Source: Phaseolus vulgaris
Taxonomy: Eukaryota > Streptophyta > Magnoliopsida > Fabales > Fabaceae
Direction of reading: 5' to 3'
Length of the DNA: 64,000 bases
Assembly (NCBI RefSeq): GCF_000499845.2
Contig: NC_023753.2
Span: 12,367,181-12,431,180 of the forward strand
The notes under the pieces are model-generated. The model was not told the DNA's origin and ran no database searches. It worked only from the letters and a program-made list of their open reading frames with translations. Position 1 is the stretch's first letter. Each line of letters opens with the position of its first letter. The position numbers and the translations under genes are program-made. Below are positions 45,121 to 55,545 of the stretch, piece after piece.

Positions 45121-46428
45121 TCAACTGTAATATAACTTGAGGTGTGTGGCGTTCCAAGTGCGAGGAATCGCCCCTCCTTCCAATGTTTCTAAGCGGTAGG
45201 TGTCGTTCTCGAGTGTCTCGGTTATTCTGAACGGTCCCGTCCACTTAGGCGACAACTTGTTTTCCATCTCGTACTGATGAGCCTTCCTCATCACCAGGTC
45301 GCCTTCTTTAAACTGCCTCGGCATCACCTTCGAGTTATACCTTCGTTCAATCCTCCTTTTCACTGCCTCGGCTTTTACTCTCGCCTCCTCCCTGACCTCA
45401 TCCAGCAAATCCAGATTCAACCTTCTTTCCTCATTCGAGTCTTCCGCTACAAAGTTCTGTAATCTCGGCAAGCTCTCCTGGATTTCCACTGGAATCATTG
45501 CGTCGCATCCATAGACCAGGCTAAACGGGGTCTCATGGGTTCCTGACTGCTCGGTGGTGTGGTACGCCCAAACTATGCGGGGTACCTCCTCAGCCCACGA
45601 TCCCTTGGCTTTCTCCAGCCTCCTCTTCAAGCCTCTTAGCAACACCCGATTGGCGGACTCTACTTGGCCATTTGTTTGAGGGTGCTCGACGGATGCAAAT
45701 ACTTGTTGAATTCTCACCTCTTTGCACAGCTTCTTCAACAGGTGACTCGCAAACTGAGTCCCGTTGTCTGACACCAGGCGCTTAGGCACACCAAACCGGC
45801 ACACGATGTTCTTCCACACAAAGCTCTCGATCTTGTGTGCGGTGATCTGGGCTACTGGTTCTGCTTCGATCCACTTGGTGAAATATTCAATTGCCACCAC
45901 CAAGTACTTCATCTGCCTGATCGCCAATGGGAAAGGTCCCAGGATGTCGATTCCCCACGTATAAAACGGCCAAGGGCTGTAAATCGATTTTAACTCTTCT
46001 GGAGGCGCTTTGTGCCAATCGGCGTGCTGCTGACATTGCTTGCAACACTGCGCATACTTCTTGCAGTCCTCCCTCATTGTTGGCCAGTAGTAACCTGCAC
46101 GGAGGGTTCTTGCGGCCAGAGCTCGACCCCCGACGTGACTTCCGCATATCCCTTCATGGAGCTCAGCCATAATTCTTGTACATTTCTCTTCGTGCACACA
46201 TTCCAGGAGTGGGTGTGTCAACCCAAACCTATACAACTCGCCATCAATCATTGTGAACTTGCTGGAATTCTTCTTTATCTTCTTAGCCTCCGTCAGATCC
46301 AGCGGGAGAAGGCCATCTGCCAGGCATCGCTGGTATTGTGTTATCCATGTGTCTGGCTCATGCGTAGCGCAGACCTGCGTCATGTTCACCTTCTCCCCCC
46401 GACATGCTCTTATTCTCGGCGATCTCAA
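45121..46428 (-). pseudogene. Integrase domain of pol, element D (one frame off gag-pol)
   Basis: 435 open codons hold a complete Ty3-type integrase: an H-H-C-C zinc domain (LHEGICGSH...CKQCQQH, about 90-140), catalytic Asp in WGIDILGPF (about 160), Asp in VSDNGTQF (about 222) and Glu in TNGQVESAN (about 256), then the GPF/Y module (KLSPKWTGPFRI) and the end ATHLKLYYS. The frame begins with TTG at 46428, not ATG. Comparison with relic A shows that one base is missing at the junction (GGAACCTTGAG), so integrase is out of frame with the upstream polyprotein. All catalytic residues are present; only the join is broken. Confidence 0.85.
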
Positions 46429-49400
46429 GGTTCCTGAGTCAAAGACCTGTGACTCCTCACCGCTTTCTCCGTCGACTTGTTTATTTGAAGGACCATGTGG
46501 TCTGCCACAAACGCTCTAGGCGTCTTCAGAGTTTCTTGGATCACCGTCCTCAGCCTACCCCACTTGCCCGAACTGGTGAGCTTAGCTAGCAAGTCTGCTC
46601 GGGCATTCTGCTCTCTGGGCACATGCACCACTTCAAAGGAGACAAAGGAAACCTTCAATTCCTGCACGTACGCTAAGTAAGCCGCCATTTGTGGATCCTT
46701 GGCCTGGAACTCGCCTGTTACTTGTCCCGTGAGCAACAGCGAGTCACTCTTAGCCATCAGCACTCTAGCTCCCATCTCCTTGGCCAGCAAGATTCTGGCG
46801 ATCAGCGCCTCATATTCTGCTTGATTGTTGCTGGCTTTGAAGGCAAACTTCAGGGACTGTTCAATCAACACACCGTTGGGCCCTTCCAGGATGACTCCAG
46901 CACCGCTACCCTGCTGGTTTGACGATCCGTCCACCGAGAGCACCCAACAAAAACCATCCCCTTCAACTCGTGCTGCCTCTGACGAGAGCTCGACCACGAA
47001 ATCGGCGAAAACTTGCCCCTTGATCGGTCCTCGAGGCTCATACTTGATGTCGAACTCCGACAGCTCCACTGCCCATTTCACCATCCTCCCAGCTACATCA
47101 GGCTTCTTCAGGACTTTCTGGATGGGCAAGTCGGTCATCACCAGTATTGTAAAACTGTGAAAATAGTGGCGCAACCTCCTCGCCGAAAACACCACAGCCA
47201 GTGCAGCTTTCTCCAAGGCCTGATACCTTACCTCCGGGCCTTGCAACACCTTGCTGACGAAATAAATAGGCTTCTGAGCCTGGTCTTGGTCTTGGGCGAG
47301 CACCGCACTCACCGCCCTCTCAGTCACAACGAAATACAACCTGAGAGGGGTTCCCATCAACGGTTTGCACAAGACCGGCGGGCTCGCCAGGTACTCTTTA
47401 AGCTTGACGAAGACCTCTTCACACTCCTTCGTCCAGGCAAACTTATTGTTTCGCCTTAAACACTGGAAGTACGGGTGGCCTTTCTCTCCGCTAGCCGACA
47501 CGAAACGAGACAGGGCGGTCATCCGACCTGTAAGCTGCTGCACCTCCTTCACGGTAGCCGGGCTCCTCATCGCCAAGATGGCAGCACACTTATCAGGATT
47601 TGCCTCTATTCCTCTTTCAGTTAAGAGGAATCCCAAGAACTTCCCTGCCTCCACACCAAAAATGCACTTCTCGGGGTTCAGCTTCAACCTGAACTTGGCG
47701 ATTGTGGTGAACAACTCCTCCAGGTCCGCAACGTGCTTGCTCGTTTCCGGCGAGGTCACGACCATATCATCTACATACGCTTGCACATTCCTACCCAGCA
47801 TTGGTGCAAGTACCCTATCCATCAATCTTTGGTACGTGGCCCCCGCGTTCTTCAGCCCAAAGGGCATCACTTTGTAGCAGTAGCACGATCTCTCGGTCAT
47901 GAAGGCGGTCTTCTCTTCGTCCATAGGATGCATTTTTATCTGGTTGTACCCCGAGAAGGCGTCCAGGAAACTCAGCAACTTACACCCTGCAGCACTGTCG
48001 ACCAGGGCATCTATGCTTGGCAAAGGATACGAGTCCTTTGGGCAAGCCTTGTTCAGATCAGTGAAGTCGACGCACATGCGCCACTTCCCATTGCTTTTCT
48101 TCACCAGCACGACATTGGCCAACCACTCAGGGTACTGAACTTCCCTGATATGGCCTGCGGCGAGGAGCTTCTGCGTTTCATCCTTGATCGCCTCCCTCCT
48201 CTCCTCGTTAAACTTCCTTCTTCTCTGTCGCACTGGTCTGACCTGGTTGTCCATTGCTAGGTGATGGCACAAGAAGTCGGGGTCGATTCCCGGCATGTCT
48301 GAAGCAGACCATGCAAAAGCATCCAGATGCCGCTCTATCACCTTGGCGATCTGGTCTTGGAGTTCAGCCTCCAAAGATCTTCCCAGCTTGAAGACCTTTC
48401 CCCCGATCTCCCTTTCGAGCCACTCCTCGACGGGTTTGGATCGGGTTTCCCTGGCGATCACCGCCTTGGCGATTCCCAACTCCCTCGCTTCCTTTGGGCG
48501 GTTCCTCGCCTCTTCTTCCCGATCGGCATTCTCCTCCCTTGCTTCAGCATCTACCATGACGACATCGCTACCGACGGTCTCCTCCACCAGCGTCGACCTG
48601 GGCTTCACCCTGGGAGGCGGGGTAGTCGTGATGTAACTTACTGACCTCTTATTTTTCAGGCTATTCTCATAGCACTTCTTCGCTTCCTTCTGGTCAGATT
48701 TGATGGTGATCACCACCCCCTCCATAGACGGCAACTTCACCTTCATGTGCCTGGTCGAGGGCACCGCTCCTATTCTGTTGAGTGTTGGTCTTCCCAACAG
48801 AATGTTATATGCTGAGGGAGCATTCACGACGAGGTACTTGATTTTCTCCGTCCTCGAGCCTGCCTCATCTGTGAATGTAGTTCTTAACTCGATGTACCCC
48901 CTAACCTCCACCTGCTCACCAGCGAAACCGTATAAGCACCCCCCATAGGGCCTCAGCTGGTCAAGGGGTAGTTGCAGCTGTGTGAAAGTCGGCCAGAACA
49001 TCACATCTGCCGAGCTTCCTTGGTCCACCAGTACCCTTTGGACCTTCCTTCCCGTCGTGACAAGCGAGATAACTATGGGATCGTTGTCATGAGGCACAAC
49101 GTCCCTGAGATCTTCTCTTGTGAACGTGATGTCCACATCTGGCGAGTGGTCCTCGAACATGTCCACCGTCATCACAGACCTTGCGTACTTCTTCCTCTGT
49201 GATGCGGTGCATCCACCACCCGAGAAACCTCCTGCGATGGTGTGGATCTCTCCATGAGTGGGCATCTCGTGCTGCTGAGCCTCACCACCCGCCGGCTGGG
49301 AGCTCGACGCGCCCCCCGTCCTCCTGTTCAGCAGGTAATCATTCAGGAAACCGCTCTTGACCAGGTCGTCGAGCTGGTATCCCAGTGCCAAACATGAATC

Positions 49401-50537
49401 GACGGTGTGACCAAAACTCTGGTGGAATTCGCACCAGGCGTCTGGTTTTGGCCCTAACACCTTGTCGCCCACTTTCTCAGGTGCCTTGAGCCTGGCTGCT
49501 ATATTGGGGATGGCGATCAGGTCCGCCAACCCCATGAAAAACTTATGCTTTGGCGGGCGATTGTACTCCCTGGGGCGCCCTGGGCCCCTGCCCTTGTTTT
49601 TCCTTGGATCATAAGGATGGCAAGTCCTTTGATCCCTCTTGGCCGCCGCTGTCTCCAGCACTCTCTGTGGCTGGACCCTGGTCTGGGCACGTGGCCTAGC
49701 GGGGGCCACGCTCCCTCTCTTCTCGGCGACCTCACTTTCATCGGCGATGTGGGCCACCGCAAGTCGCCTAACCTCAGCAAACGTGGCGGGGTGAGCCCTG
49801 ATCAGCGCCTCACAGAAAGGTCCCGGCAGCACGCCCTTTTTAAAGGCGTATACCAGCATCTCCTCGTCTTTCGCAGGCGAGCGGACCATCTGTGCTCCAA
49901 AACGATTCAGATAGTCCCTGAGGGACTCTCCCTGGTATTGCCTTATGTCGAACAGGTCGTAAGACACCCTAGGTGGTGCCTTGTTCACAATGTACTGCTC
50001 GACGAAAAGCTTCGAAAACTGCTGGAAATTGGTTATGTGACCGGTAGGCAAGCTCACAAACCATTCCAGCGCTGTTCCCTGGAGCGTGCTCACAAACATT
50101 TTGCAATATACAGCATCTGAGCCTCCTGACAGCATCATCTGTGTGTGGAACTTGGTGAGATGTGCCTCAGGATCCTCCACGTCGGTGAAAGTAGCCTTCA
50201 CGGGTACCACACTCGCAGGGATAGGCGTGTCTGTGATCGCCTGAGCAAATGGCATAGGGAAAACGCGAGGTGGCGACGACGGTGCGACCTCTTCAGCGAC
50301 TGGGCGGCCTCTCTGCTCCTGAAGAGTTTGGCGCAACTCCTCAGTCACTTTGCTGAGCTCTTCATTCCTGGCCTGAGAGGCGACTAGGTCCTCATGCATC
50401 TTTGCCTGCTCTACGCGCGAGGCCTCCACATCCGCCTGCAGTGCACGCATGATCTCCATCATCTGCGCCATGGTCATGGCGCCTTCAGCAGCAACTGGCA
50501 CAACTGGACTTGAACGGTTGCTTCTCATCTTTCTCAT
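46425..50537 (-). CDS. gag-pol polyprotein of element D (gag, PR, RT, RNase H, second RNase H)
   Basis: A 1370-codon frame from an ATG at 50537. The N-terminal coiled coil (about 20-75) is followed by the gag capsid core (AEDP-type VEDPEAHLTKFHTQ, about 115-275), a zinc-knuckle-like WCEFHQSFGHTVDSC (about 370), aspartic protease LVDQGSSADVMFW (about 506), and reverse transcriptase with DFTDLNKACPKDSYPLP, FLDAFSGYNQIKM and catalytic YVDDM (about 922). Then come the normal RNase H/connection (to about 1190) and a second, archaeal-like RNase H starting SVDGSSNQQGSGAG (about 1205) with HVPREQNARADLLAKL. Two RNases H in this order mark the Tat lineage. The proteins assemble particles and copy the element RNA to DNA. 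The frame stops at TGA 46425, just before integrase, by a 1-base deletion. Confidence 0.93.
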   Translation of the reverse strand: MRKMRSNRSSPVVPVAAEGAMTMAQMMEIMRALQADVEASRVEQAKMHEDLVASQARNEELSKVTEELRQTLQEQRGRPVAEEVAPSSPPRVFPMPFAQAITDTPIPASVVPVKATFTDVEDPEAHLTKFHTQMMLSGGSDAVYCKMFVSTLQGTALEWFVSLPTGHITNFQQFSKLFVEQYIVNKAPPRVSYDLFDIRQYQGESLRDYLNRFGAQMVRSPAKDEEMLVYAFKKGVLPGPFCEALIRAHPATFAEVRRLAVAHIADESEVAEKRGSVAPARPRAQTRVQPQRVLETAAAKRDQRTCHPYDPRKNKGRGPGRPREYNRPPKHKFFMGLADLIAIPNIAARLKAPEKVGDKVLGPKPDAWCEFHQSFGHTVDSCLALGYQLDDLVKSGFLNDYLLNRRTGGASSSQPAGGEAQQHEMPTHGEIHTIAGGFSGGGCTASQRKKYARSVMTVDMFEDHSPDVDITFTREDLRDVVPHDNDPIVISLVTTGRKVQRVLVDQGSSADVMFWPTFTQLQLPLDQLRPYGGCLYGFAGEQVEVRGYIELRTTFTDEAGSRTEKIKYLVVNAPSAYNILLGRPTLNRIGAVPSTRHMKVKLPSMEGVVITIKSDQKEAKKCYENSLKNKRSVSYITTTPPPRVKPRSTLVEETVGSDVVMVDAEAREENADREEEARNRPKEARELGIAKAVIARETRSKPVEEWLEREIGGKVFKLGRSLEAELQDQIAKVIERHLDAFAWSASDMPGIDPDFLCHHLAMDNQVRPVRQRRRKFNEERREAIKDETQKLLAAGHIREVQYPEWLANVVLVKKSNGKWRMCVDFTDLNKACPKDSYPLPSIDALVDSAAGCKLLSFLDAFSGYNQIKMHPMDEEKTAFMTERSCYCYKVMPFGLKNAGATYQRLMDRVLAPMLGRNVQAYVDDMVVTSPETSKHVADLEELFTTIAKFRLKLNPEKCIFGVEAGKFLGFLLTERGIEANPDKCAAILAMRSPATVKEVQQLTGRMTALSRFVSASGEKGHPYFQCLRRNNKFAWTKECEEVFVKLKEYLASPPVLCKPLMGTPLRLYFVVTERAVSAVLAQDQDQAQKPIYFVSKVLQGPEVRYQALEKAALAVVFSARRLRHYFHSFTILVMTDLPIQKVLKKPDVAGRMVKWAVELSEFDIKYEPRGPIKGQVFADFVVELSSEAARVEGDGFCWVLSVDGSSNQQGSGAGVILEGPNGVLIEQSLKFAFKASNNQAEYEALIARILLAKEMGARVLMAKSDSLLLTGQVTGEFQAKDPQMAAYLAYVQELKVSFVSFEVVHVPREQNARADLLAKLTSSGKWGRLRTVIQETLKTPRAFVADHMVLQINKSTEKAVRSHRSLTQEP

Positions 50538-50922
50538 GAAAACTCAGCAAACCAAAATTCGACGAACAAAATCTCCTCAGAACCACCACTTCTTCAGCAA
50601 ACCCCCGATTCCCTAACCAGAAACGCAATCAAACAGAAACACACTGAACGACCGATTGAACACCGCGCGAACGACAAGAAACTCCAAGAAAACCGATCGA
50701 AAGCTTGAACGAACGGTGGAGAACCTCACTCCGCCGATTAAAACTCGAACAATGGTAGAAACCTCGAATTCACCGAACAAGACTCAAACGAACGGTGAAA
50801 AACACGAGTTTACCGAACAACAGCTTGAACGAACGGCGGAAAATGGTTGCACCAGCCCACAACCACGCAAAAACTACTGAAACTTCAAGAACACACGCTG
50901 TGGATAGGGACAGGTTTTACAC
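50538..50922 (-). other. Leader (5' UTR) of element D
   Basis: Non-coding DNA between primer site and gag ATG, with an imperfect ~60-bp repeat (CTTGAACGAACGG(T/C)GGA at about 50704 and 50823). Confidence 0.6.
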
Positions 50923-50940
50923 GGCCCCACGGTGGGCGCC
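50923..50940 (-). promoter_or_regulatory. Primer binding site of element D
   Basis: The minus strand reads GGCGCCCACCGTGGGGCC after a 3-nt gap from the LTR, lacking only the first T of the tRNA-Lys-type site seen in elements B and E. Confidence 0.7.
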
Positions 50941-50943
50941 TGA

Positions 50944-51874
50944 TGATCCTGCCTATTGACCAAAACGCAAGAGCCTTGCCTCGTCAAATCTGGATCGACT
51001 TCGCACCGTGCTAGCTTCCGTCCTTCACCTTGATTCACCTCAAGAACCTGCAAAAGACAGAACGGCGCCGCTGCGGCCGATCGCGCTCCGACGCCCAAGT
51101 CAGCGACTGAACCACCAAAATACTAAGAGAAAACTAAGAACTTCAGGAACCGTGCAATGTTCTCTCTCAGCGTACTCAAGTTCTCGCAAGCGTAAAAGAA
51201 GTATTCTAAAACGCGCGTACCTCAGAAGTTCGTTAGGATTCCTTTTATACCTGTGCATTTTCTCTCTCCTGACAGTTACACATCTGGACACGTGGCTCGC
51301 ATCCAGCTGTACACGTGTCACCATCTGAAGCATCATTGACTTGAGCGTCACCTCTTACTCTTCAGGCTTTTCGACTAAGTTACTTATGCAGGAAGCAACT
51401 CAGCGCATAACTGCCTTGGAGCGCGATCTCTTCTGCGTGGCGAGTACGGGTGTCTTCATACACACCTACCCTGTGGTCTCGCCGGCCGCCATTATATTCT
51501 ACTTTACTTACTTCACTGTGCATGCTCGGGTAAGCTGTTCCCCGACCTCAACCTCTGGCCAGCTAGGGAATGACCATCTGACGACTTCATCCTTTGCTTC
51601 GAAAGCCTGGAACAAGCTTTCCTGATCCTTCGGCGATGTCATCCTCTCGGCGATCTCCGATCGCCTTGTCGCCTGGGTTCGCACCCGGCAACTACAACAC
51701 AAACTTGGTGACCGCCGGTTTAGGTATGCCAGAGATCGGGGCACGCCAACTTAACGACTGGCAATCACACGAACCTCCCGACGTCCTTCCCTTCTAGCAG
51801 CCAGGTGTCCCGTTCAACACGCCTATACTATTGCTTGCGGCCACGTCATCAATTCCGACTACCTGGGCGGTACA
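50944..51874 (-). repeat. 5' LTR of element D, with promoter
   Basis: 931 bp. The minus-strand TATA box is TATAAAAGG (51241-51249), so U3 is about 51250-51874 and the element RNA should start near 51215. Confidence 0.95.
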
Positions 51875-52356
51875 TATCTAATAACCATAATATAAAAAAA
51901 ATATTTTCATCCTCAAACTGCTCAATGAAGAATTTTATCACTTATATATACTATCATCACAGATAAAGAAAACAAACAATAAGGAAAACTAGCTATAAAA
52001 TAATTTTATATAATTTCAATTTCAATTTAACAAACATAAGTCATCAAGTCTCACAATTTCTCAAACCATAAAGTGTCTATCATAATTCATCACTCACATT
52101 TCTCATGTCAGATTTATATTCACCAACATACTCAAACATTTGACTCTACTTCTAAAAGATTCGTGCATTGACTTAGACTCTAGAGATCTACACTTGTCAT
52201 ACTATCTCACTATGAATCCACATAATTATGCGCATAAATAATCTCAATATCACATCACCTAGTATGACAAGGTTAATTCATATGACTTAAAAGATCAAAT
52301 TTTATTTCACAACACAGACAAAATCATATGAACCTCCTTCGACTTTCAACACCTGA

Positions 52357-52833
52357 TGTTCCTGCTAGGGAGGTGGGACCTAGAGAACTATTGAAGTCTT
52401 TGTCTTCCTCTTTCCTTCGGGCAGGTTGCTAGGGCTTCACTAGGATCCTTCTCGCCTTCATGCTACTCCTTCGACTCTCAGTCTCGGGTGAATGCCAAAT
52501 GGGGGAGGTACCTGCAGAAGGCACTCCGACGCTCAAGTCAATAAAGGATGTTCGACACTCAGGTAGGTGTACAGTAATAATGACGTACCTTGTTCCTTGG
52601 AATGTGTGCAATTTATATTATTTTAATGGGCTTACCTCATTGGGTCTGATTAGTAGAATGAATCACACTTATGGTTGCATTACCTAATTCTTAATGGTGG
52701 TTTAGCTACACTAACCTTGGTTTGAGCGTTAATGGTTATATATGTCGGTCGGCTAGGTCGTTCGTGAGTGTCTCGGTCGGCTCGGTCAGGGAGACCGAGC
52801 CACATCAGCATGTTGGTCGGCCATGCCGGTACA
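52357..52833 (-). repeat. 3' LTR of element E
   Basis: 477 bp, TGTTCCTGC...GCCGGTACA on the plus strand. Related over most of its length to the element B LTR. Confidence 0.88.
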
Positions 52834-52850
52834 CTTGCCCCCCAGGCTCG
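52834..52850 (-). promoter_or_regulatory. Polypurine tract of element E
   Basis: The minus strand reads CCTGGGGGGCAAG up to the LTR, nearly identical to that of element B. Confidence 0.7.
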
Positions 52851-53002
52851 AGGATGGACATATCCGATGAATCTTTAATGATGGGTGTCGGTCGGCTTCT
52901 TTTGGGTATGTGGCTGTTGGAGTTCCCGAGGTGTGATGTGACCTCAGGCGGCATGACGTGACTTGCATTAATGAGGGGTTTTTTGGGCAGGAGACATTGT
53001 GG

Positions 53003-53219
53003 ACCGTTGGATCTGGAAGATCTAACGGTTGAGATCATTTTGACGTTTTACGTTCCGAGGTCCTTGGGCCATATAAATAGTGGTCCCAACAGTGCCGAGG
53101 TATTGTGCTTTTTCTTTGTGAGTGTGCTGATAACCGAGTGATTCCTCGTCCTTACTCTGATAACCGAGTGATCCTCGCCCTTCTGCTTTACTTCGGTCTT
53201 CTGCTTTACATAAGGTTAG
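53003..53219 (+). promoter_or_regulatory. aORF promoter module of element E
   Basis: On the plus strand, in order: the palindrome ACCGTTGGATCT-GGA-AGATCTAACGGT (53003-53029), a strong TATA box ATATAAATAG (53071-53080), two direct copies of CTGATAACCGAGTGAT (about 53128 and 53158), then the ATG at 53220. The TATA-to-ATG distance is about 140 bp. The same order and similar spacing occur in element B. Confidence 0.65.
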
Positions 53220-54573
53220 TCATGTCAACTGTTTCTCGACCTACATCTTCTTCTGATCAGCCTTACCCTCCTCTCGGTCGCCCTTCATCTCCCCTTGGAC
53301 ATTCTTCTTTTTCCTCTTCTTCATCTACCACCAACTCCTTGTCGGTCGGGGTGGCCGAGGTGCCACCCCAGGTAGAGGTAGTCAGGGGGGATGACTCGAC
53401 CAATGTTGTTGACCGGTCGGGGTCCCCCCCCCCCCCCCGATGGGCGTTCCTTTGGTGGACCTTAGTTGGGTGGACTCTAAGGTAGTTGGGATCTCGACCA
53501 ACTTTCAAGACCGAGGTCTCTATGTCCAAGTTTTTGGCCAAGCACCCGGTTTTAAAGGCGAGCGGGCATTCTCGTTTCTTTAGCGTTTTGCCTTGCAACT
53601 CCACCGAGAATGTCTGCTTGGGGAGGTCCGGTACCGGTCCCCCTTTCTTCCATATGTATACCAGTCTCTTTGCCAACCTACACGTATCTCTCCCCTTTGA
53701 TAGGTTCACAATGGGCGTCCACCACTCGTTCCCCTAGCTCCCTACCGACACCACCACCTCGTCGGGACACAGTCGAGGTGGACTCGCCCTCGCCCGGATG
53801 TGTGGAGCATGTGGTTGGCCCTCCCGAGATCGACCGCACGATGGGGGTCTCCACGTCACCTCTCGCCCTTCTGGGGGTGACCTTCAGTTGGCGTGAAGAG
53901 TGTGCGTGGCGCTTCCTGAGGAAAGTCGGGAGGTTATCTGAGGCGTCCCTTCCTCGAATTTGCTAAGGGCAGCCTGAAGATGATGTGCCACTCGATTGTT
54001 TTGGTCCAGTTGGGGATCCAAGAGAGGGAACGTCATGCCGAGGAGATATCTCGGTTGGAGCACCAACTGGCCGAAGCATCGGGTCATCTGAAGCAGTCTT
54101 TGGTTGTTAACACCGATCTCTCGAACAAGATGGCTCAAGAGGCGGTCGAGAGGGAGCTTGCTCAGCGGGAGGCTGCCGAGGCTGGTCATCGTTTGGCGGC
54201 GGTGAAGGCCGAGTTGGCGAGGGTGGAGGCTAAGAACACCGAACTGAATAAGATGGTTGAGGAGAGAGATGAAAAACTCTCGTCCTCGGTCACTGAGTTG
54301 GCCACCCTCCAGGCCATAAAGGACAAGACCGAAGCCGAGCTTGACCGCAACTTCGAGGAGACAGAGGAGTTGTTGAAGCAGAGCTTCCTTCGTGCTGTGC
54401 GCCAAGCCCACGTGCTCTATGGGGGGTTGCCGACCTCTGGTGCCTTTGACCTCGACCACGAGATGTACCAAGATCGATTGATGCCCAGTGCCAAGGCGAG
54501 TGCTTTGGCGGCGCAGGAGGCTGCGCCGGTCGAAGGAGAAACGGGCAAAGGTCATGAAGACAATCAAGATTAG
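53220..54573 (+). pseudogene. aORF of element E (antisense extra gene)
   Basis: It starts MSTVSRPTSSSDQPYPPLG and a Ser-rich run. A shift occurs at a run of C at about 53428-53438. The next frame has SRPTFKTEVSMSKFLAKHP and FFHMYTSLFANLHVSLPFDR, which aligns with LYTTFFKKVKLRLPFTRFER of the element D aORF, then breaks at about 53735. A middle section is deleted or degraded. From about 53980 a 190-codon frame gives a long coiled coil (EISRLEHQLAEASGHL to EAELDRNFEETEELL) and ends GKGHEDNQD. Layout (Ser-rich start, LPF domain, coiled coil) matches the element D aORF. Its function is unknown. Confidence 0.65.
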
Positions 54574-54786
54574 ATTTGCCTTCAGCCGGGCTGTAGCCTT
54601 TTCTGTTTTGTCATTTCTCTCTCCTCCGAGGCCAGGGTGTGCCTTCCTATTTTGTTATCTTCAATGTATTGCCCTTTTATTTCTTTATTGTGTTTTCGGT
54701 CTTTTTGGATTCTAAGAAAAATTTTCACAAGTTCAAAGTGTCGGCCTTTATTTGCATGGGCGATCGGCCTTTAATGCATGACTTAA
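54574..54786. other. Spacer start in element E
   Basis: Non-coding, T-rich sequence after the aORF; no gene seen. Confidence 0.4.
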
Positions 54787-55010
54787 AATTGAACAAGTTG
54801 AATGAGTTGTCAGCTATTAATGTGATTGTTTAATTGAACAAGTTGAATGGGCGGTCGACCATTAATGTGATTGTTTAATTGAACAAGTTGAATGGACGAT
54901 CGACCATTAATGTGATTGTTTAATCGAACAAGTTGAATGGGCGGTCGACCATTAATGTGATTGTTTAATCGAACAAATTGAATGGGCGGTCGGCCTTTAA
55001 TGTGTGCCCA
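54787..55010. repeat. 45-bp tandem repeat, about five copies
   Basis: Unit ATTGAACAAGTTGAATGGGC plus GGTCGACCATTAATGTGATT, repeated about five times with few changes, in the spacer of element E. Confidence 0.85.
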
Positions 55011-55068
55011 TAGATTGACTTTAAGCTTACTTGTGCCAATTTATAAGGTTAACTTAGGTGTGTTGATC

Positions 55069-55441
55069 GGTCTCGGCAAGGTATGTAGGTTAAGGCTTCG
55101 TCCAGATCGAGCCGAGTGAGAGGTGTTGGCTGGGTATGTCGGTTAAGGCTTCATCTAGACTAAACCTAGTTGGATGGTCTCGGCAGAGTATGCTGGTTAA
55201 GGTTACGTCCAGACTGAGCCGAGTTAGAGGTTTTGGCAAGGTATGTCGGTTAAGGCTTCATCCAAACCAAACCTAGTTGGTCAGTCTCGGCAGGGTATGC
55301 TGGTTAAGGCTACGTCCAGACCGAGCTGAGTTAGAGGTGTTGGCAAGGTATGCGGGTCAAGGCTTCATCCAGACCAAACCTAATTGATCGGTTTCGGCAG
55401 GGTATGCTGATTAAGGCTACATCCAGACCGAGCCGAGTTAG
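55069..55441. repeat. 107-bp higher-order tandem repeat, ~3.5 copies
   Basis: GGTCTCGGCA-type starts at 55069, 55176, 55283 and 55390, exactly 107 bp apart. Each unit is a pair of ~53-bp half-units (GGTTAAGGCT...CATCCAGACC), one with GAGCCGAG and one with AAACCTAGTTGG, so the array has a two-level structure. Confidence 0.85.
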
Positions 55442-55545
55442 AGGAATTGTAGGAGAATGATGTTAGTACTTTGAGAAAAACGCAAAACCTCCTTAGTAGG
55501 GCGAGGAAAGAGTGCGTGACTTTATTTATTCAATTGTAATAAAAT

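Larger units (their letters stand above)
39819..51874 (-). mobile_element. Element D: near-intact 12-kb Tat-lineage retrotransposon
   Basis: 12,056 bp with an exact TATCT target duplication (39814-39818, 51875-51879) and two 931-bp LTRs. On the minus strand: 5' LTR, primer site, leader, gag-protease-RT-RNase H-second RNase H in one 1370-codon frame, integrase one frame away, repeat-rich spacer, then an aORF on the opposite strand, purine tract and 3' LTR. By eye the LTRs differ at 12 of 931 sites (1.3%), so the insertion is young. One frameshift in pol and several in the aORF are the only obvious lesions. Confidence 0.95.

Noticed and set aside
46012..50387. Many plus-strand frames (up to 191 codons) opposite gag-pol of element D
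   Set aside because: Antisense shadows of a conserved polyprotein, with biased codon use and no known domains.
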